Assembly (NCBI RefSeq): GCF_964204645.1
Contig: NC_134036.1
Location: 3,892,001-3,956,000, forward strand
Source: Tubulanus polymorphus
Lineage: Eukaryota; Nemertea; Palaeonemertea; Tubulaniformes; Tubulanidae
Direction: 5' to 3'
DNA: 64,000 bases
Both the position numbers and the translations under genes were made by a program. This document shows positions 22,386 to 36,299 of the stretch, piece by piece. Within the stretch, counting starts at the first letter, position 1. Each line of letters opens with the position of its first letter. The notes beneath the pieces are model-generated. The model was not told where the DNA came from, ran no database searches, and saw nothing but the letters and a program-made list of their open reading frames with translations.

Positions 22386-23544
22386 ATGCTGCAGATCATC
22401 GTACACGTGTTACTATGGCTGGCGGTCGGCACGCTGGTGTTGGTGACGTTGTATTACTTGTGTCGATGTGCTTGTTGTAACGCGTCCGGCGAGGAAGGCG
22501 ACGAGGCGGAGGAGGAACGACAGGTGATCGTCCGGCAATACAGCCTACCGTCCGGACACACCGTTCCAGGTATGATGTATACACGTTATATCGTTTTCTA
22601 CCCGCGGTTTATATGTCACGAGAACCGCTAACATTAGGCCTTCTACCAATGTCCGTGATGTCCACCGTCCTTCATGGCATTCTACTACCCATCCTCCTGC
22701 GCAGATTTCATGGAGCATCATTATGTCCATCGTACTGCAAGGATCCTCCTGTACGGTGGTTGTCTTAAACCCATTGCCAAGTCCGTCATAGCCAAAAGCG
22801 CTCTTACCGATCCTCCTATTTGGTTGTATAGCCACTAAAAGGAATCACCAAGATGCCACGGCTCTGTACCAGGAGCGTAACGTTGACGGGCGAAAAAAAA
22901 GAATTGTCTTGAATTTTCCATTATCTCGGAATGGGTATAAACATCATTTCCTGACACATTTGAAACCTTGTGCCGATCACTTGTAACGCATAGACGAGTT
23001 ATAGCCTCTTTCAAATATTCCCTCTTAAAACTTGGCCCAAAGGTTCATGTGCTATCTTTAAAGCCTAAATGGCCATCGATGATGTAACAATCTCGATGAT
23101 GGGATGGGACATTCTCTACGACGTGTCCTCGCCATCCGAGCAAATATTGTCTCTTCGGTAAGATGGGGCAGCCATTTTGTTCTACAACTAGGACACTAGT
23201 TCACTAGATGATATTTGTAATATCTCGTGTATTTTCTATCAACAGGTTCATCGTCCGATGCGCAGAATTTCAGAATTCTGCAAGAGTACGAGTATCTGGA
23301 GTTCCTCGAGTGGCAACAACAGAAAAAACAACTCGGACAAAACTACCAGTCGTTCCCGGCAGCGGGCGGAGCCGGCAACGTCGAACATTACCAACAGATG
23401 TCGTCACCTCCCGGCTACGCGATGCCCACGGCTCCGCCGCCGCCGTACTCTCCCAGCAGCGCTGGGCAACAACAATATATGGCCGGCCAGTACGTCGGGC
23501 CAATACCGTCCGGAACAACGAACGATTCATTACAACGACGCTGA
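22386..23544 (+). CDS. Small single-pass membrane protein with PPxY tail
   Basis: Two coding exons, 22386-22569 (exon begins at 22379 after TTTTAG) and 23246-23544, join in phase across GT-AG to give 160 residues. The N terminus is one hydrophobic helix (residues 2-25, LQIIVHVLLWLAVGTLVLVT) acting as signal anchor, followed at once by a Cys cluster CRCACC that is a likely palmitoylation site. Next come an acidic stretch (EEGDEAEEE) and a Gln/Tyr/Pro-rich tail with APPPPYSPSS, a PPxY motif for WW-domain proteins such as Nedd4-type ubiquitin ligases. I do not recognise the family. The membrane-proximal Cys and PPxY layout recalls shisa/WBP1/VOPP1-like adaptors, but no Cys-rich ectodomain was found upstream. 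The first in-frame Met of the exon was taken as the start. Confidence 0.7.
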
Positions 23545-24585
23545 TACTTCTGATTCTTTCTCGAAAGGAGAATCATTCATTAGCCAGAATCAAAACAATT
23601 GTGATATATATTAATGTCCAATACCTCCGTTCACAGGATTCATGAATTTGATGAAGCCTTTGAAGAGTAGTCATTGGCAACCTTGTTATTGTTTGTGTTG
23701 TCAGTATAAGCTGATATCGCTCGTGGTTTCGGAATATCCAAGACACAGTTCCACAGTTGTGAGTTAGAGTTAAAGTTAGTTCATTTTCGATGAGTTAACT
23801 CAGAGTCGAATCTTAACTCAGAACTGTGGAACTGGACCCAAGTGATTCGGAATTTGATTTCTATGCCATTAAAGTGTCTGTAATTCTAAACGAGTAGGTG
23901 GAGAGAAATTGGGACGCGCAGTTCTGAATGCTCGGGACCAAAGTGTTTCTTTAGGCTGCTTGCTTAGACAGCACTTTGTAAGCGTAAAGTCTTAATGAGT
24001 TGATTGCTTTAAACAGCTATTCCCTTAGTGTGATAAAGTTTAGCTACCTGGGCTGATTTCAAAACTATTTTGCTTCGTAGTTAGTTTAATCTTAGGGTTG
24101 ATGTCTTGTAGTTACATAGATACTGTTTAATGGTTTATTGCTTTAAATCATTATACGCAGGGTTATTATGAATTTGTTTCCCAAGACCTAATTGTGGCTC
24201 TTCTCGTCGGCTGCAATGAGAAGGCACACCATTATTTACGGTTGCTCCACTCGATATATAAAACACGTCAGTCGATTGAATAGATAACAATTATATTCTA
24301 TTTGAATATCTTAATATTTTTTGAAGAAGTATTAAGCACTGGATCGCCGCAAACCCGCAACAGAAGAAAGGTAACTATTGCACTCCTCACTGATATTCGT
24401 AAACCGCGGTGCTTAGAAGTAGTTCGTCTTATATACTCTCAGTCGGTTCTGTAGTTCAGTTTCGTAGACCAACCACATTCGCCTACGATGATGATAGAGC
24501 TTAACTAGAATCTGAAGATAAAAATTGATTCGATGATGATGACAAGAAAGTGACTGGCGTCGCATCGTCTACCGTGTTATCTATT
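23545..24585. other. Converging 3' regions, with a fold-back repeat
   Basis: 3' flanks of the PPxY membrane-protein gene (plus) and the mucin-like gene (minus). It contains the inverted repeat 23749-23836 and no coding sequence. Confidence 0.4.
23749..23836. repeat. Inverted repeat of the AGTTCCACAGTT family
   Basis: CAGTTCCACAGTTGTGAGTTA at the left is mirrored by TTAACTCAGAACTGTGGAACTG at the right, with GAGTTAACTC in the middle. It is a small fold-back element related to copies at 7270-7700 and 39575-39720. Confidence 0.6.
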
Positions 24586-27500
24586 TTATGAATGGTAGAA
24601 GCTGTACTCGTCCGGTTTCGCCACTCGCAAATTCGAACGATGGAATCTACAAAATAGAAAAGAACTCGTTGAGCTATTGAAAAGTTTCAGGTGAAGAATT
24701 GGTTTCGAGTCAGGGGTGATACTATGGTCTAATTTTGACTTCCTCGCCAAAAAAGGAAAATTATAGGAATCAACCTCGATTCACGATGAGCCATTTTTAA
24801 CAATCCTTATGATATCTTTTGCAAGAAACCGGACTACAGCATGTTGAATGTACTGCCATTATGGAGGACTGGTGCCTCATTAGAATTACTAATCTACTCA
24901 GAAAACAAACTGTGCTTCATAAAGAGCATTTCGACCTTATCTGCAAGATCGGAATTTCAATTTTCTCGAGTTCCTCAAATTAGGTACCGTAGATCAACCC
25001 GCGGCTGTTTTACGCGATGCAACTCTTACCTCGCCTGTTCATAATCATCGGTATCTAACGATCTGTTTCTGCTCCTCCTGAAGTCATATACGGTATTGCT
25101 TCCGTCCTGCAACCACTGCTGTCGCCGCGACGGCGGTTTCAGGATCCCGGGTGGATGAGCCGCTGGTCTCAATCCCGTATTGTCGGCAGCGGGACTCCAG
25201 CTTTTAGCCGAGTGTGATGCTAAAGATGCCGCGGCGCCGTTGGACGAAAAGGCGGTCGGGGCTAGTAGTCTATTGTTGGGGAAACCAGTCGATGCTCCGG
25301 CGGTTGGTAAACCGCTAGGCGTATCCGCGTAATTATCGCTACCTTTATCACAAAAGAAAAAGAAGTACCTGGATAGTAACATAAAAAAATCAAACTGACT
25401 TTACATAGGGTTTAAGGGAATTGAGTAATATGGAAATCAGTTTTCAAACCATTATCATGCAGTATTATAGAATATAGATATAAAAGATGCCTGTTTATGA
25501 TGCAAACTAAATTGGTTCGGCCACTTTTGCCATCGACACTCTCTACCACTCCTAGATTATTGAGAAGGCACACAAGAGTTGATAACAAGAAGATAACAAG
25601 GTCGGCCAAAAAGCCCGGCTCCCTTTTACATGATGGCCGAGAGCATGCATTGCTGCCACTAGCTGTCATGATGGTCACCGATTTGATATTATAGCGAAAG
25701 GGTTCGGAAGAAGTGGAAATCTAGAAGAGGGCTTCAATGTGTTAAAGCAGCTATTTTCATGAAAATAAATTCGAAATAAATAAAGAAATGCTGTACGTTA
25801 AAGTTAATGAAAATTCAAATGATATTATGAAAATGCTTAAGAACTAATTGTGATTATGTAAGATTTGACGATGTAATCTAGTAAATTCACGTATCATTAT
25901 TCTCAAACTCTTTGAATGTCTTTTCTGCTTTTTACCGTGTGCTGTACTCGTCGTAGCGTGTTGCTGCTTCAACCCGGTCCCGAACACGGGGATATCCCCG
26001 AAAACCCGACCGGAATCCCAGACCTCGTTGGTCGTGACGTCATCACCCGCCGAGTCGCGTCGGCCCGTTCGACGATGCAGGTGCTCGCTTTTGTGTCTGA
26101 AAAATTCAACGAGGACATGTGCGAAAGATTATAACAACTGCCTCTCCCGAAAACTTCCGATGGCCATCGTGGTTCGCCATGGTTTTACTACTCTTCGCCG
26201 GGTGAACGGGAAACGCATAACGCAACGCAGTATGGATAAACCACGGAAGACCGTTTTTTCACTTTCTGTTTTACTCACGGTTTACGACGAAAAGACGACG
26301 AGGTCGCGGCGCCAGAAAACGTGTGGTAGGCTTCGTTATCGGCTCGTAGCGCCCTCTGGTGGCGACGATAACAAACCAGTGCGAGGAAGACCAATCCCAT
26401 CAACACGACGACGGCGCCCCCTGCCGCCAGGGCGACTGTAGCCTGTTGCATCGGTAGACTTTTGACTTAAAATGAAAAGATCATATAGATGAACCGTTTG
26501 TTCGCGGATATGGCGGAATTTATGTTGGCATTGTGTATAGAGTATATAGATCATGCGGATGTAGTTCAACAGTAATGAGTTAGAGCAAACTATAATAAAT
26601 GTTTTGAGTTAGCTATAGAGCAAACACAGAAAGGAAATCATGAAATCAGTCTATTTTCAAGTTAACTCCAATTTAAATCTTTACTAGACAGACTTGTTTT
26701 ATACACGGATTAGAACCTTTACTTACGGGAACCTTTACTTCCACAGGGCATCAGAATATGTTTAAAAAAATGGGGCCATAGGCCCTTGCGTACGTTGAAA
26801 TGTCCAGGGAGTACGACGGTCAAGATTTATTCGACTATATTTTTGAACGGGAACATAATTTGAGGTATGCTGTAGCGGGCCTACCCCCACGAGAGAGAAT
26901 AGGATGTAATTAGAAAAATATCGTTGCCAACGCGAAGAAGAGAAAAACTGATCCCTAAAAGGAAGTACAGAAGATAGTGAGAAAATGCTCACTAAATCTT
27001 TTTCGAACAATTTCTCCGTAATTGAAGTAATTGAGAAAACGTTTAACGACAAGTTACAAAATTTCCGAAATAAGATGAATGTCGAGTTGAATCATAAAAG
27101 GAAAATGATTAATGTTTTTTTTTTGTATCGTGGAATTAATCATAGCTCGTCTTGAAATGATTAATTTTAGGCGGATCGTTCCTGAAAAATTGCATACCGA
27201 CCGTGACCAGTAAATGAAATATAGCATTTTAATTGGGGCCACGGTAAATATTTGAAAAAAACAAGAACAACTCAAAAACAAGTTTATCGACGCGAGTTTA
27301 AAAGTGTCGCGATCTGTTAACGAATCGAGTTACAAAAGTCCTTTAGAATTATGCGGACCAGGTTTCTCGGCCACTCTTTCACGACCGATATCCGCGCATG
27401 CCGGGTCTTTTAGAAATTACGGTAAAAGAAATATGTACTATATTCATATCTACGTGATTGATTAGACCCAATGAGGGGTGTTACGACGATTCATTCAAAA

Positions 27501-29284
27501 GGGGTTTGAAACGAACGAACGCCGCCCAGGGCAAAGGGTGTTGTTGTTCGTGGTTTTACTAGGCTATGTTTGTATTAAATTCATCTGCTCGCTATTTTTG
27601 TTTTTATGAAACATATTTGCCACTATTCGGGCGTTCATTAACGAACTTCTCAGTCTCAGTAACTTCTACGATTCAGTAAGATTATGATTAGTTACTAATG
27701 ACAACCTTCTCATTCTCAATAACTTCAACCATGCAGTAAGATTATGATTAGTTACTATTGACAACCTTATCATTCTCAATAACCTCAACCATTCAGTGAA
27801 ATTATGATTAGTTTCTACCTTCTCATTCTCCATAACTTCAACGATTCAGTAAAATTATGATTAGTTACTTACTAATAACAACCTTTTCATTCTCAATAAC
27901 TTCGAATTGCCACAAACTCATGAAACTACACCCGAGATTCTAGTATCTATCATTTACTTACCGTTATTGGCATTCGTGATTTGCTGGCTGGTTGTCTGTA
28001 TGATGTGAGTTGATGTTGATTGCGGTGTTGCTGTAGTTCGTACCGGTGTCGGATTCGTTGTTATCCATGTTGTCCCTGTTGATACTTCTGCCGTGGATCC
28101 TGTAGTCGATTCTTTTGTTGGATTTGTCGACGATTCTGAGGCTGGCGACGTATTTTGAGACGATTTGGAGACAGGCGATGTTTTTGTAGACGATTCTGAA
28201 ACAGGTGAAGTTTTCGTGGACGATTCCGCGGCTGACGATGTTTTTGTAGACGATTCTGAAACATGTAATGTTTTCGTAGACGATTCTGAACCAGGTGAAG
28301 TTTTCGTAGACGATTCTGAGGCTGACGATTTTTTCGTAGACGATTCTGAGGCTGGCGATGTATTTATAGACGATTCTGAAACATGTGATGTTTTCGTAGA
28401 CGATTCTGAAACAGGTGAAGTTTTCGTAGATGATTCTGCGGCTGACGAAGTTTTCGTAGACGATTCTGAGACCGGCGACGTATTTGTAGATGATTCCGAG
28501 ACAGTCGATAGTTCGGCCGACGCTTTCGATACCGACGTTGCTTCCGTCGTCGGTGATGTAGGCGATTCCGAAGATGTTGACGTCGACGTTAGGGCGCTCA
28601 TGCTTCCAGTCGGGACGGTCGTAGTTTTCGTCGCTGAACTCGAACCAGCAGTAGTAGCTGCTGTTGTTTCTACAGTGCCGGTACTGATCGTAGAACCCGT
28701 TACGGTAGGAGGCCTACTACTCGTTCGGGACGGCTCCGACGTCGTTCGTCGAGTTGATTTCGATACCGTTACCGCAGGCGCGTGTTCGGAAACGTTAGGT
28801 AATCGACTGAACGTCGTCGATTCCGAAGCGGTAGTGGCACGTGTAACGGTGCTAGTTGCTTCGCTCTTCGATGGAGGTGACGTTAAACTAGGCGTCGATA
28901 CGGACGTTTTTGTTATGCGTATCGACGGAGCTCGTTCCGATACCGGGGGCAAGGTCACAGTCGTCGTGTTCGCCATATCTAACCTTTACTTACCGCTATA
29001 GGTAAATGCTCTTTTATCACGATATTTTCATTTACTTCTATAACTATCTTGTGAAAGAAAAGCCAACGAGTCAATTCTGTATTTTTTGCATGATCCACCG
29101 TTTACCTTTTGTTGGAAACGCCAATGTCGCCCGAGTACACGGATTGAAGGCATCTATAGTACAGCTAAACGAACACTCGTATATTCCTTTAGCAACTGCC
29201 GCATGCTTGTCCATCCGGAGAATCTTCCGTACACACCCGTTTCACCGTCGATCCCACCAAATTAAAATCCGTTCCACGAATGGC
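24586..29284 (-). CDS. Mucin-like single-pass membrane protein with 10-residue Ser/Thr repeats
   Basis: Exons read on the minus strand: 29284-29106 (uncertain), 28978-27962, 26465-26279, 26096-25936, 25342-25030 and 24646-24586 (stop). From 28978 on, every junction is GT-AG and all phases agree over five exons. The large exon encodes about 339 residues of Ser/Thr-rich sequence including some 13 tandem decamers of type ESSTKTSPVS, an expected O-glycosylated stalk. The next exon holds a transmembrane helix (TVALAAGGAVVVLMGLVFLA) followed by CYRRHQR. The cytoplasmic tail (about 170 residues) is rich in Arg, Ser and Pro and ends in DEYSFYHS. The first listed exon has a Cys-rich piece (IYECSFSC) and a likely frameshift. 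No signal peptide was found, so 5' exons lie further upstream. A surface mucin or adhesion role is inferred from layout only. Confidence 0.75.
26570..27635. other. Intron of the mucin-like gene
   Basis: AT-rich intronic DNA between the stalk exon and the transmembrane exon; nothing else was recognised outside the satellite at 27640. Confidence 0.5.
27640..27905 (-). repeat. 60-bp satellite, inverted relative to other arrays
   Basis: About four units with ATTATGATTAGTTACTA, GACAACCTTCTCATTCTCAA and TAACTTCAACCATTCAGTA, the reverse complement of the units at 14884. It lies in an intron of the mucin-like gene. Confidence 0.9.
28125..28520 (-). repeat. Coding 30-bp tandem repeat (10-residue units)
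   Basis: About 13 units that on the plus strand read GTAGACGATTCTGA followed by variable bases. Each encodes Glu-Ser-Ser-Thr-Lys-Thr-Ser plus three variable residues on the minus strand. Units differ by point changes only, so the frame is kept. Confidence 0.92.
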
Positions 29285-30599
29285 CTGTAGCGTAAATCGC
29301 CTCCCCGTTCAAGGCGCGTCGGCGTTTGTAAGGTGATTCTACGTTGAAATGGCGCGAGGTGAAAAGATGTTCGGCAATTTATGCAGGAATCGAAGTCCTA
29401 TTAATCATAACTGCTTTAAGACAGTGTGTATTATTATTATTATTCTAACAAACTTCTACGTATTCACATCTCTCAGCGCCCTGTCGGAACCGTTACCTTA
29501 GACGTATTTGCAGTAAGAAAAAAACTGGTTTTGATAATGAACGAACGCTCTATTTGGACAAACTCACTTCTTTGATTACTGTGATTTTGGGATCATTTTT
29601 CACGCTGTCTGTGACAGTCGTTTCGGTTATTGTTTGTTCTTGGTGGCATTGATTGATTCGAAGGTCGGCCGTGCGTGTGGGAAAATATGGATTGTGTCGT
29701 TAGTTTTTCTCGGAGTTCGAACCTAACCGCTTCGAGCCTCGTAATTACCCGATTACCTCCTTAGCGAATATTTTCGATTTCCACATTTCGGTTATAAAGG
29801 AAACATCTTGATCCTCTCGCACAGAGCTATAATATTGAACATCGGTAACGAAAATTAGTTGAACCGACGTTTCGGTTAGGATGCCTCCTACCTCTATCCA
29901 TATTCAGAGATTTGTTTGGAAAATAACTCCAGGACTTTTATACACACTTCGTAGACTCGTGCAACTATTCTTCAACGTTTCTCGGATATGACTCTCGATC
30001 AACTCTCGGGCGTGGAAAAATCCATTTTCATATATCTTTTATATCAAAAAAGAAATACAAAAAAAATTCAGCAGGTATTCGTAGCTTTATTTTCAAAGTT
30101 TTAGAGTTCCTTGTATATACTTTGTTCACAGCATCATCATCATCATCATCAATTTCACAGAACCAAAAATATTATGCTTCAAGTTACAATTAGAAATCGT
30201 GTTCGTCATTCAGCCCAGATCTCGGCTTTCTAGAAGTTTTACTCGTTGGATTCGAATTCAAATTCATTTATTGTTGATATGTGTACGTAACTGTGGTTTA
30301 TTTTTGCGCTGATTTCGAAGTTAATAGATTATATCAAAAATATGCTTTATGAGCTGCGCGTGAGTCGCGATTCAGAATGAATTACTCATGCTATACAATG
30401 TCGGATCAATGTAGTTCTTGTCGGGTGTGTCATTTTAAGACATATAGAATTAATCATTCTTCCAAGAACGGACTCGTGTGACTGTTCGACCTCTATTCTC
30501 CGATAACCCATTTGAATAACGTTTTGATCTCACGAAAACCCCTGAAAAATAAAACGGGAATAGATTGTGGAATCGAATAGCTTTCGATTCGTTGAGAAC
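29285..30599. other. Upstream of the mucin-like gene, no exon recognised
   Basis: Contains short (ATT)n near 29431 and (ATC)n near 30130. The 5' exons with the signal peptide of the mucin-like protein should lie here or beyond, but I could not support one. Confidence 0.35.
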
Positions 30600-31445
30600 T
30601 ATTGCTACAGCTGTGAGAGAAGGGGGTTTACCTGGAACCTTTTAGCGTCTGTTCTTGGAGTAATTCAGTCTGATTACTCCAAGGTCTGTTCCACTCGCTG
30701 CTCTCCCGCTACAGCTGTGAGGAGAGGGGCTTCACCGAGAACCTATTGCGGCTGTTCTACTCGCTGCTCTCTCGCTACAGCTGCGAGGAGAGGGGGTTCA
30801 GCGAGAACCTATTGCGGCTGTTCTACTCGCTGCTCTCCCGCTACAGCTGTGAGGAGAGGGAGTTCAGCGAGAACCTATTGCGGCTGTTCTACTCGCCGCT
30901 CTCCCGCTACAGCTGTGAGGAGAGGGGGTTCACCGAGAACCTATTGTGTCTGTTCTACTCGCCGCTCTCCCGCTACAGTGTGAGGAGAGGGGGTTCACCG
31001 AGAACCTATTGCGGCTGTTCTACTCGCCGCTCTCCCGCTACAGTGTGAGGAGAGGGGGTTCACCGAGAACCTATTGCGTCTGTTCTACTCGCCGCTCTCC
31101 CGCTACAGCTGTGAGGAGAGGGGGTTCACCGAGAACCTATTGTGTCTGTTCTACTCGCTGCTCTCCCGCTACAGCTGTGAGGAGAGGGGGTTCACCGAGA
31201 ACCTATTGTGTCTGTTCTAATCGCTGCTCTCCCGCTACAGCTGTGAGGAGAGCGGGTTCACCGAGAACCTATTGTCTCAGTTCTACTCGCTGCTCTCCCG
31301 CTACAGCTGTGAGGAGAGGGGGTTCACCGATAACCTATTGCGACTGTTCTACTCGCTGCTCTCCCGCTACAGCTGTGAGGAGAGAGGGTTCACCGAGAAC
31401 CTATTGTGTCTGTCCTACTCGCTGCTCTCCGCTACAGCTGTGGGA
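30600..31445 (+). repeat. Minisatellite of 66-bp units, about 12 copies
   Basis: The unit begins CTACAGCTGTGAGGAGAGGG, continues GGTTCACCGAGAACCTATTG and ends with TTCTACTCGCTGCTCTCCCG. The first unit (30600-30690) is diverged and interrupted by GGAGTAATTCAGTCTGATTACTCC. Two units near 30975 and 31040 lack the CT of CAGCTGTG and are 64 bp. Because 66 is a multiple of three, long open frames occur on the plus strand, but there is no start, splice or domain evidence for coding. Confidence 0.93.
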
Positions 31446-31475
31446 GGGATTCATATTTGAACTTGCTGTTCATAC

Positions 31476-33063
31476 TTACTTTTTTGTCGCACTGCACTTA
31501 TTCATGTTCTTCGAATTGTAATTATGTTTGTGTCTTTTGAGGCACAGGGTAAGCGCTCGATCACAGCGGCACACGCCATGTTTACACTTGGCGTCAGGAT
31601 CCGTAGCGTCGTAAGCGTGCACCGGAGCTGAAAACAAAAACCAATACAAAACTGATCGAAACAAATAAGAAACAAAACGGAATGTACAATGTACATTGCC
31701 TTGGCTGTTTCCTAAATCTTTTTACCCAGTATCAAATCTTACTGACTCGGGAATCGCCCTGTCTGCGTAGGTAGTCTAAACGAATTTCTAATAATTCTCC
31801 ATGAAGAACTTCCGTTATTCGCGTTATCGACTTCGGTTTACAAAAACTGCAATATCCCACAACGAACGACTATTCATGCAAAAATACTAGAAATATTTCC
31901 GGTGATTCCTACCATCCTTCTTCAGTCCAAAATGGGAAGTAACCACCCAATATATTTCTAGTATTTTGACGAAGTTTTTAGTTTTTCGACAAATGCGTGA
32001 ATTAGTTACATTTTTGTTTTTGTAAACCAAGATTCGAGAATGTGAATCATCGGATTCGACGACCAAAGGGCTACTCACCGCAACTCGTACACTTCCCGCC
32101 CATTTTATAGTTCAAGAAATACGTGTCCCAACTTTCCCGGCAACTTCCTCCGTTCGCCGTCACTTTACCGTAACAATTGTCGTGGTTTTGGCAACACCTG
32201 GAAATGCGAGAAAATGGCAATTCGGTCGTATTAGATTCACGGGAGATAGGAAACTGATGTTATTGATCAAAATGGCAGTTGATTGAATTGAAGACATTTC
32301 TTCTTGCTCTTAGACATCTCTGCATTGGTGCATGTGTTTCCCTTTCATAGCACACGCAATCGAGACATACGCTCGATATCTAGCTCTTGAATGTGGATAC
32401 GGGAAACGGCGCCTCCGCACTAGCGCGCCTGGTGGATCCTCGATTGCCGCAGTAGCATTCTTGGATTGACGTTTCTTCTTACTAGCGCATCTAACGGCCC
32501 TCAGTCACTCGCCACAGTATAGCATCGCCTTTTTCACCGTGCGTACAGCGAATATTTCAAAAATTAGAACTCTTTTTCGTCGGGGAATATTGAGGAATGA
32601 ATTTTGGATTGCAGCAGTTTTTGTTATATTTTTATTCGCTTTTACGGAAGTTACCACCGCTAGCACACTCCCTATGAATGTTTGGGCATTTAAATGACTG
32701 TAAGATCTCCAGAGCGTGCTGATGCAGTGGGATCAGTCCAATTTGACTAGTTTGCCATCTAGCGGAATTTTAGGTCAGTAGATCGCTCCCTCGTTCGTAG
32801 GCATTGGCGTATCCTATCGGGACCGCCACAATCACTTACTTGTCAATAGCGTCCACTGGTTCGCCGCCGCAGTTGCCCAGGCCGCAATAGCGACCGTAAC
32901 CGTTGTAGTCGGTGGCGTCGTGACCGGTGTGTACGCACTCGAGCATTTCCAACAGCTGCAAACTGTTACCGAGACACTGATTCACCAGTAAACTGAACAT
33001 CATCATCATCATCGCCATCGCCGTTGCTAGGCCATATGCCCGACAACGACGATTCGTTGCCAT
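31476..33063 (-). CDS. Secreted phospholipase A2
   Basis: Hydrolyses the sn-2 ester of phospholipids with Ca2+. Three exons: 33063-32840, 32197-32079 and 31627-31476, joined in phase across GT-AG, give 164 residues. A signal peptide (MATNRR..., hydrophobic core with five Met, ending QCLG) is followed by the mature domain. Exon 1 carries the Ca2+-binding loop YGRYCGLG. Exon 2 opens with the active-site motif CCQNHDNCY (catalytic His-Asp). Exon 3 has CRCDRALTLC with the second catalytic Asp. The loop has Arg where group I/II enzymes usually have Cys (YGCYCG), and an extra Cys follows in GNCGG, so one disulfide is probably rearranged. A digestive, defence or venom role cannot be told apart from sequence. 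A 5' UTR intron ends just upstream (TTTCCAG). Confidence 0.93.
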
Positions 33064-35209
<2,146 letters not shown>

Positions 35210-35460
35210 GTATCTAATGCAAGACTTCATCTGAGACATTGCTAATCGAAAATGAACTACAAACACCAGACATCAGACATTTATCAGCACACTTTCACAA
35301 ACTGATCGCCCACACTTCACATGTGTCCATAACTTCACCTGAGACATTTCTAATCGAAAATGAACTACTTACACCAGACAGTAGACATTTTATCAGCTCA
35401 CTTTCAAGGAATCGATCGTCCACGCTTCACATGTGTTCAGACAGTGACATTACTGATTGA
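35210..35460 (-). repeat. 109-bp satellite, inverted, about 2.3 units
   Basis: Contains CATCTGAGACATTGCTAATC, GAAAATGAACTACAAACACC, AGACATTTATCAGCACACTT and GATCGCCCACACTTCACATG, the reverse complement of the unit at 38850-39150. Confidence 0.88.
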
Positions 35461-35896
35461 AAAAGGAATTGAAAAATGATCGATATACACCAGATATTTC
35501 AAAAAGGTGATCGTCTGAAGGGGTTGTTCCAGACTGTAGATTGATATAGTAGCTATTGTTTTGGAAATCCATAGAGATATTATAACGTACTTAAAAAACC
35601 TATGTAAATATACATACATCGACTAAGCATAATGCATATATACATATATATGGTTCTCCAGAACTGAATGTCGCTTTCTAGTAACAAAAAGTCAAATCAA
35701 ATCAAAAAAATCTACTCATATTTTTAGTCACCACGACGCATTATGCTACATACACTGTCTACGTGAAACAGTGAGGTGTTCGTCCTATCGCCATCAGGTC
35801 TCAAATGCTTCAAGATACCGACTCGTTTATAGATGTACAAACCTGGCTTATCATCCTTGATCTCGGTGACATTTACATCAGCGGTTGCAGCTGCAG

Positions 35897-36160
35897 TCGG
35901 GTACGGATGCTGGAGCTGAGAGAAGGCTGTCCGGTGGTGATAACAAGGCGCCCACGCTGGAGGCGGTGTTCAACACGCCGCCCACGACTCACAAGGTGAC
36001 GGGTAATTACGAGGTCGGGTATGACGCCATCGTTTCTCTCTGCGTGGCTGTGATGCTGCTGCTGCTGCTGCAATCCGTATCGATCGAGGAGACTGCTTTT
36101 TCCCGAGCGTACTGTCGCTGCAACGCGCGACATTTCCATATAGATCGAGGTTCTTCTTAA
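35897..36160. other. Possible terminal coding exon, strand unresolved
   Basis: GC-rich sequence amid AT-rich DNA. Plus strand: after GCTGCAG at 35890-35896, an 88-codon frame starts SGTDAGAERRLSGGDNK and ends at TAA 36158-36160. Minus strand: after a TTGCAG acceptor near 36125, a shorter frame starts RQYAREKAVSSIDTD, passes a Ser run and ends in YPTS at a TAA, which would be a C-terminal tail. Both are plausible and neither has a recognised domain. Confidence 0.3.
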
Positions 36161-36299
36161 CGGGATCTCTACATATTATATCAGTCATTCCTGGATATAA
36201 GGAGTTTTTGAAGGGGAAAATTTCAAATTTCGCGGAAGCGTCTGCAACACTTTCATATCACAATTTACCTTTAGACTCCGTGTCCGAAATCGATACTTT

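Noticed and set aside
28165..29001. 278-codon plus-strand open frame of VDDSET-type repeats
   Set aside because: It is the antisense of the Ser/Thr-rich stalk exon. The minus strand has the splice sites and joins in phase to a transmembrane exon.
30600..31445. CRISPR-like array
   Set aside because: The units are contiguous 66-bp repeats without unique spacers, in an animal genome.
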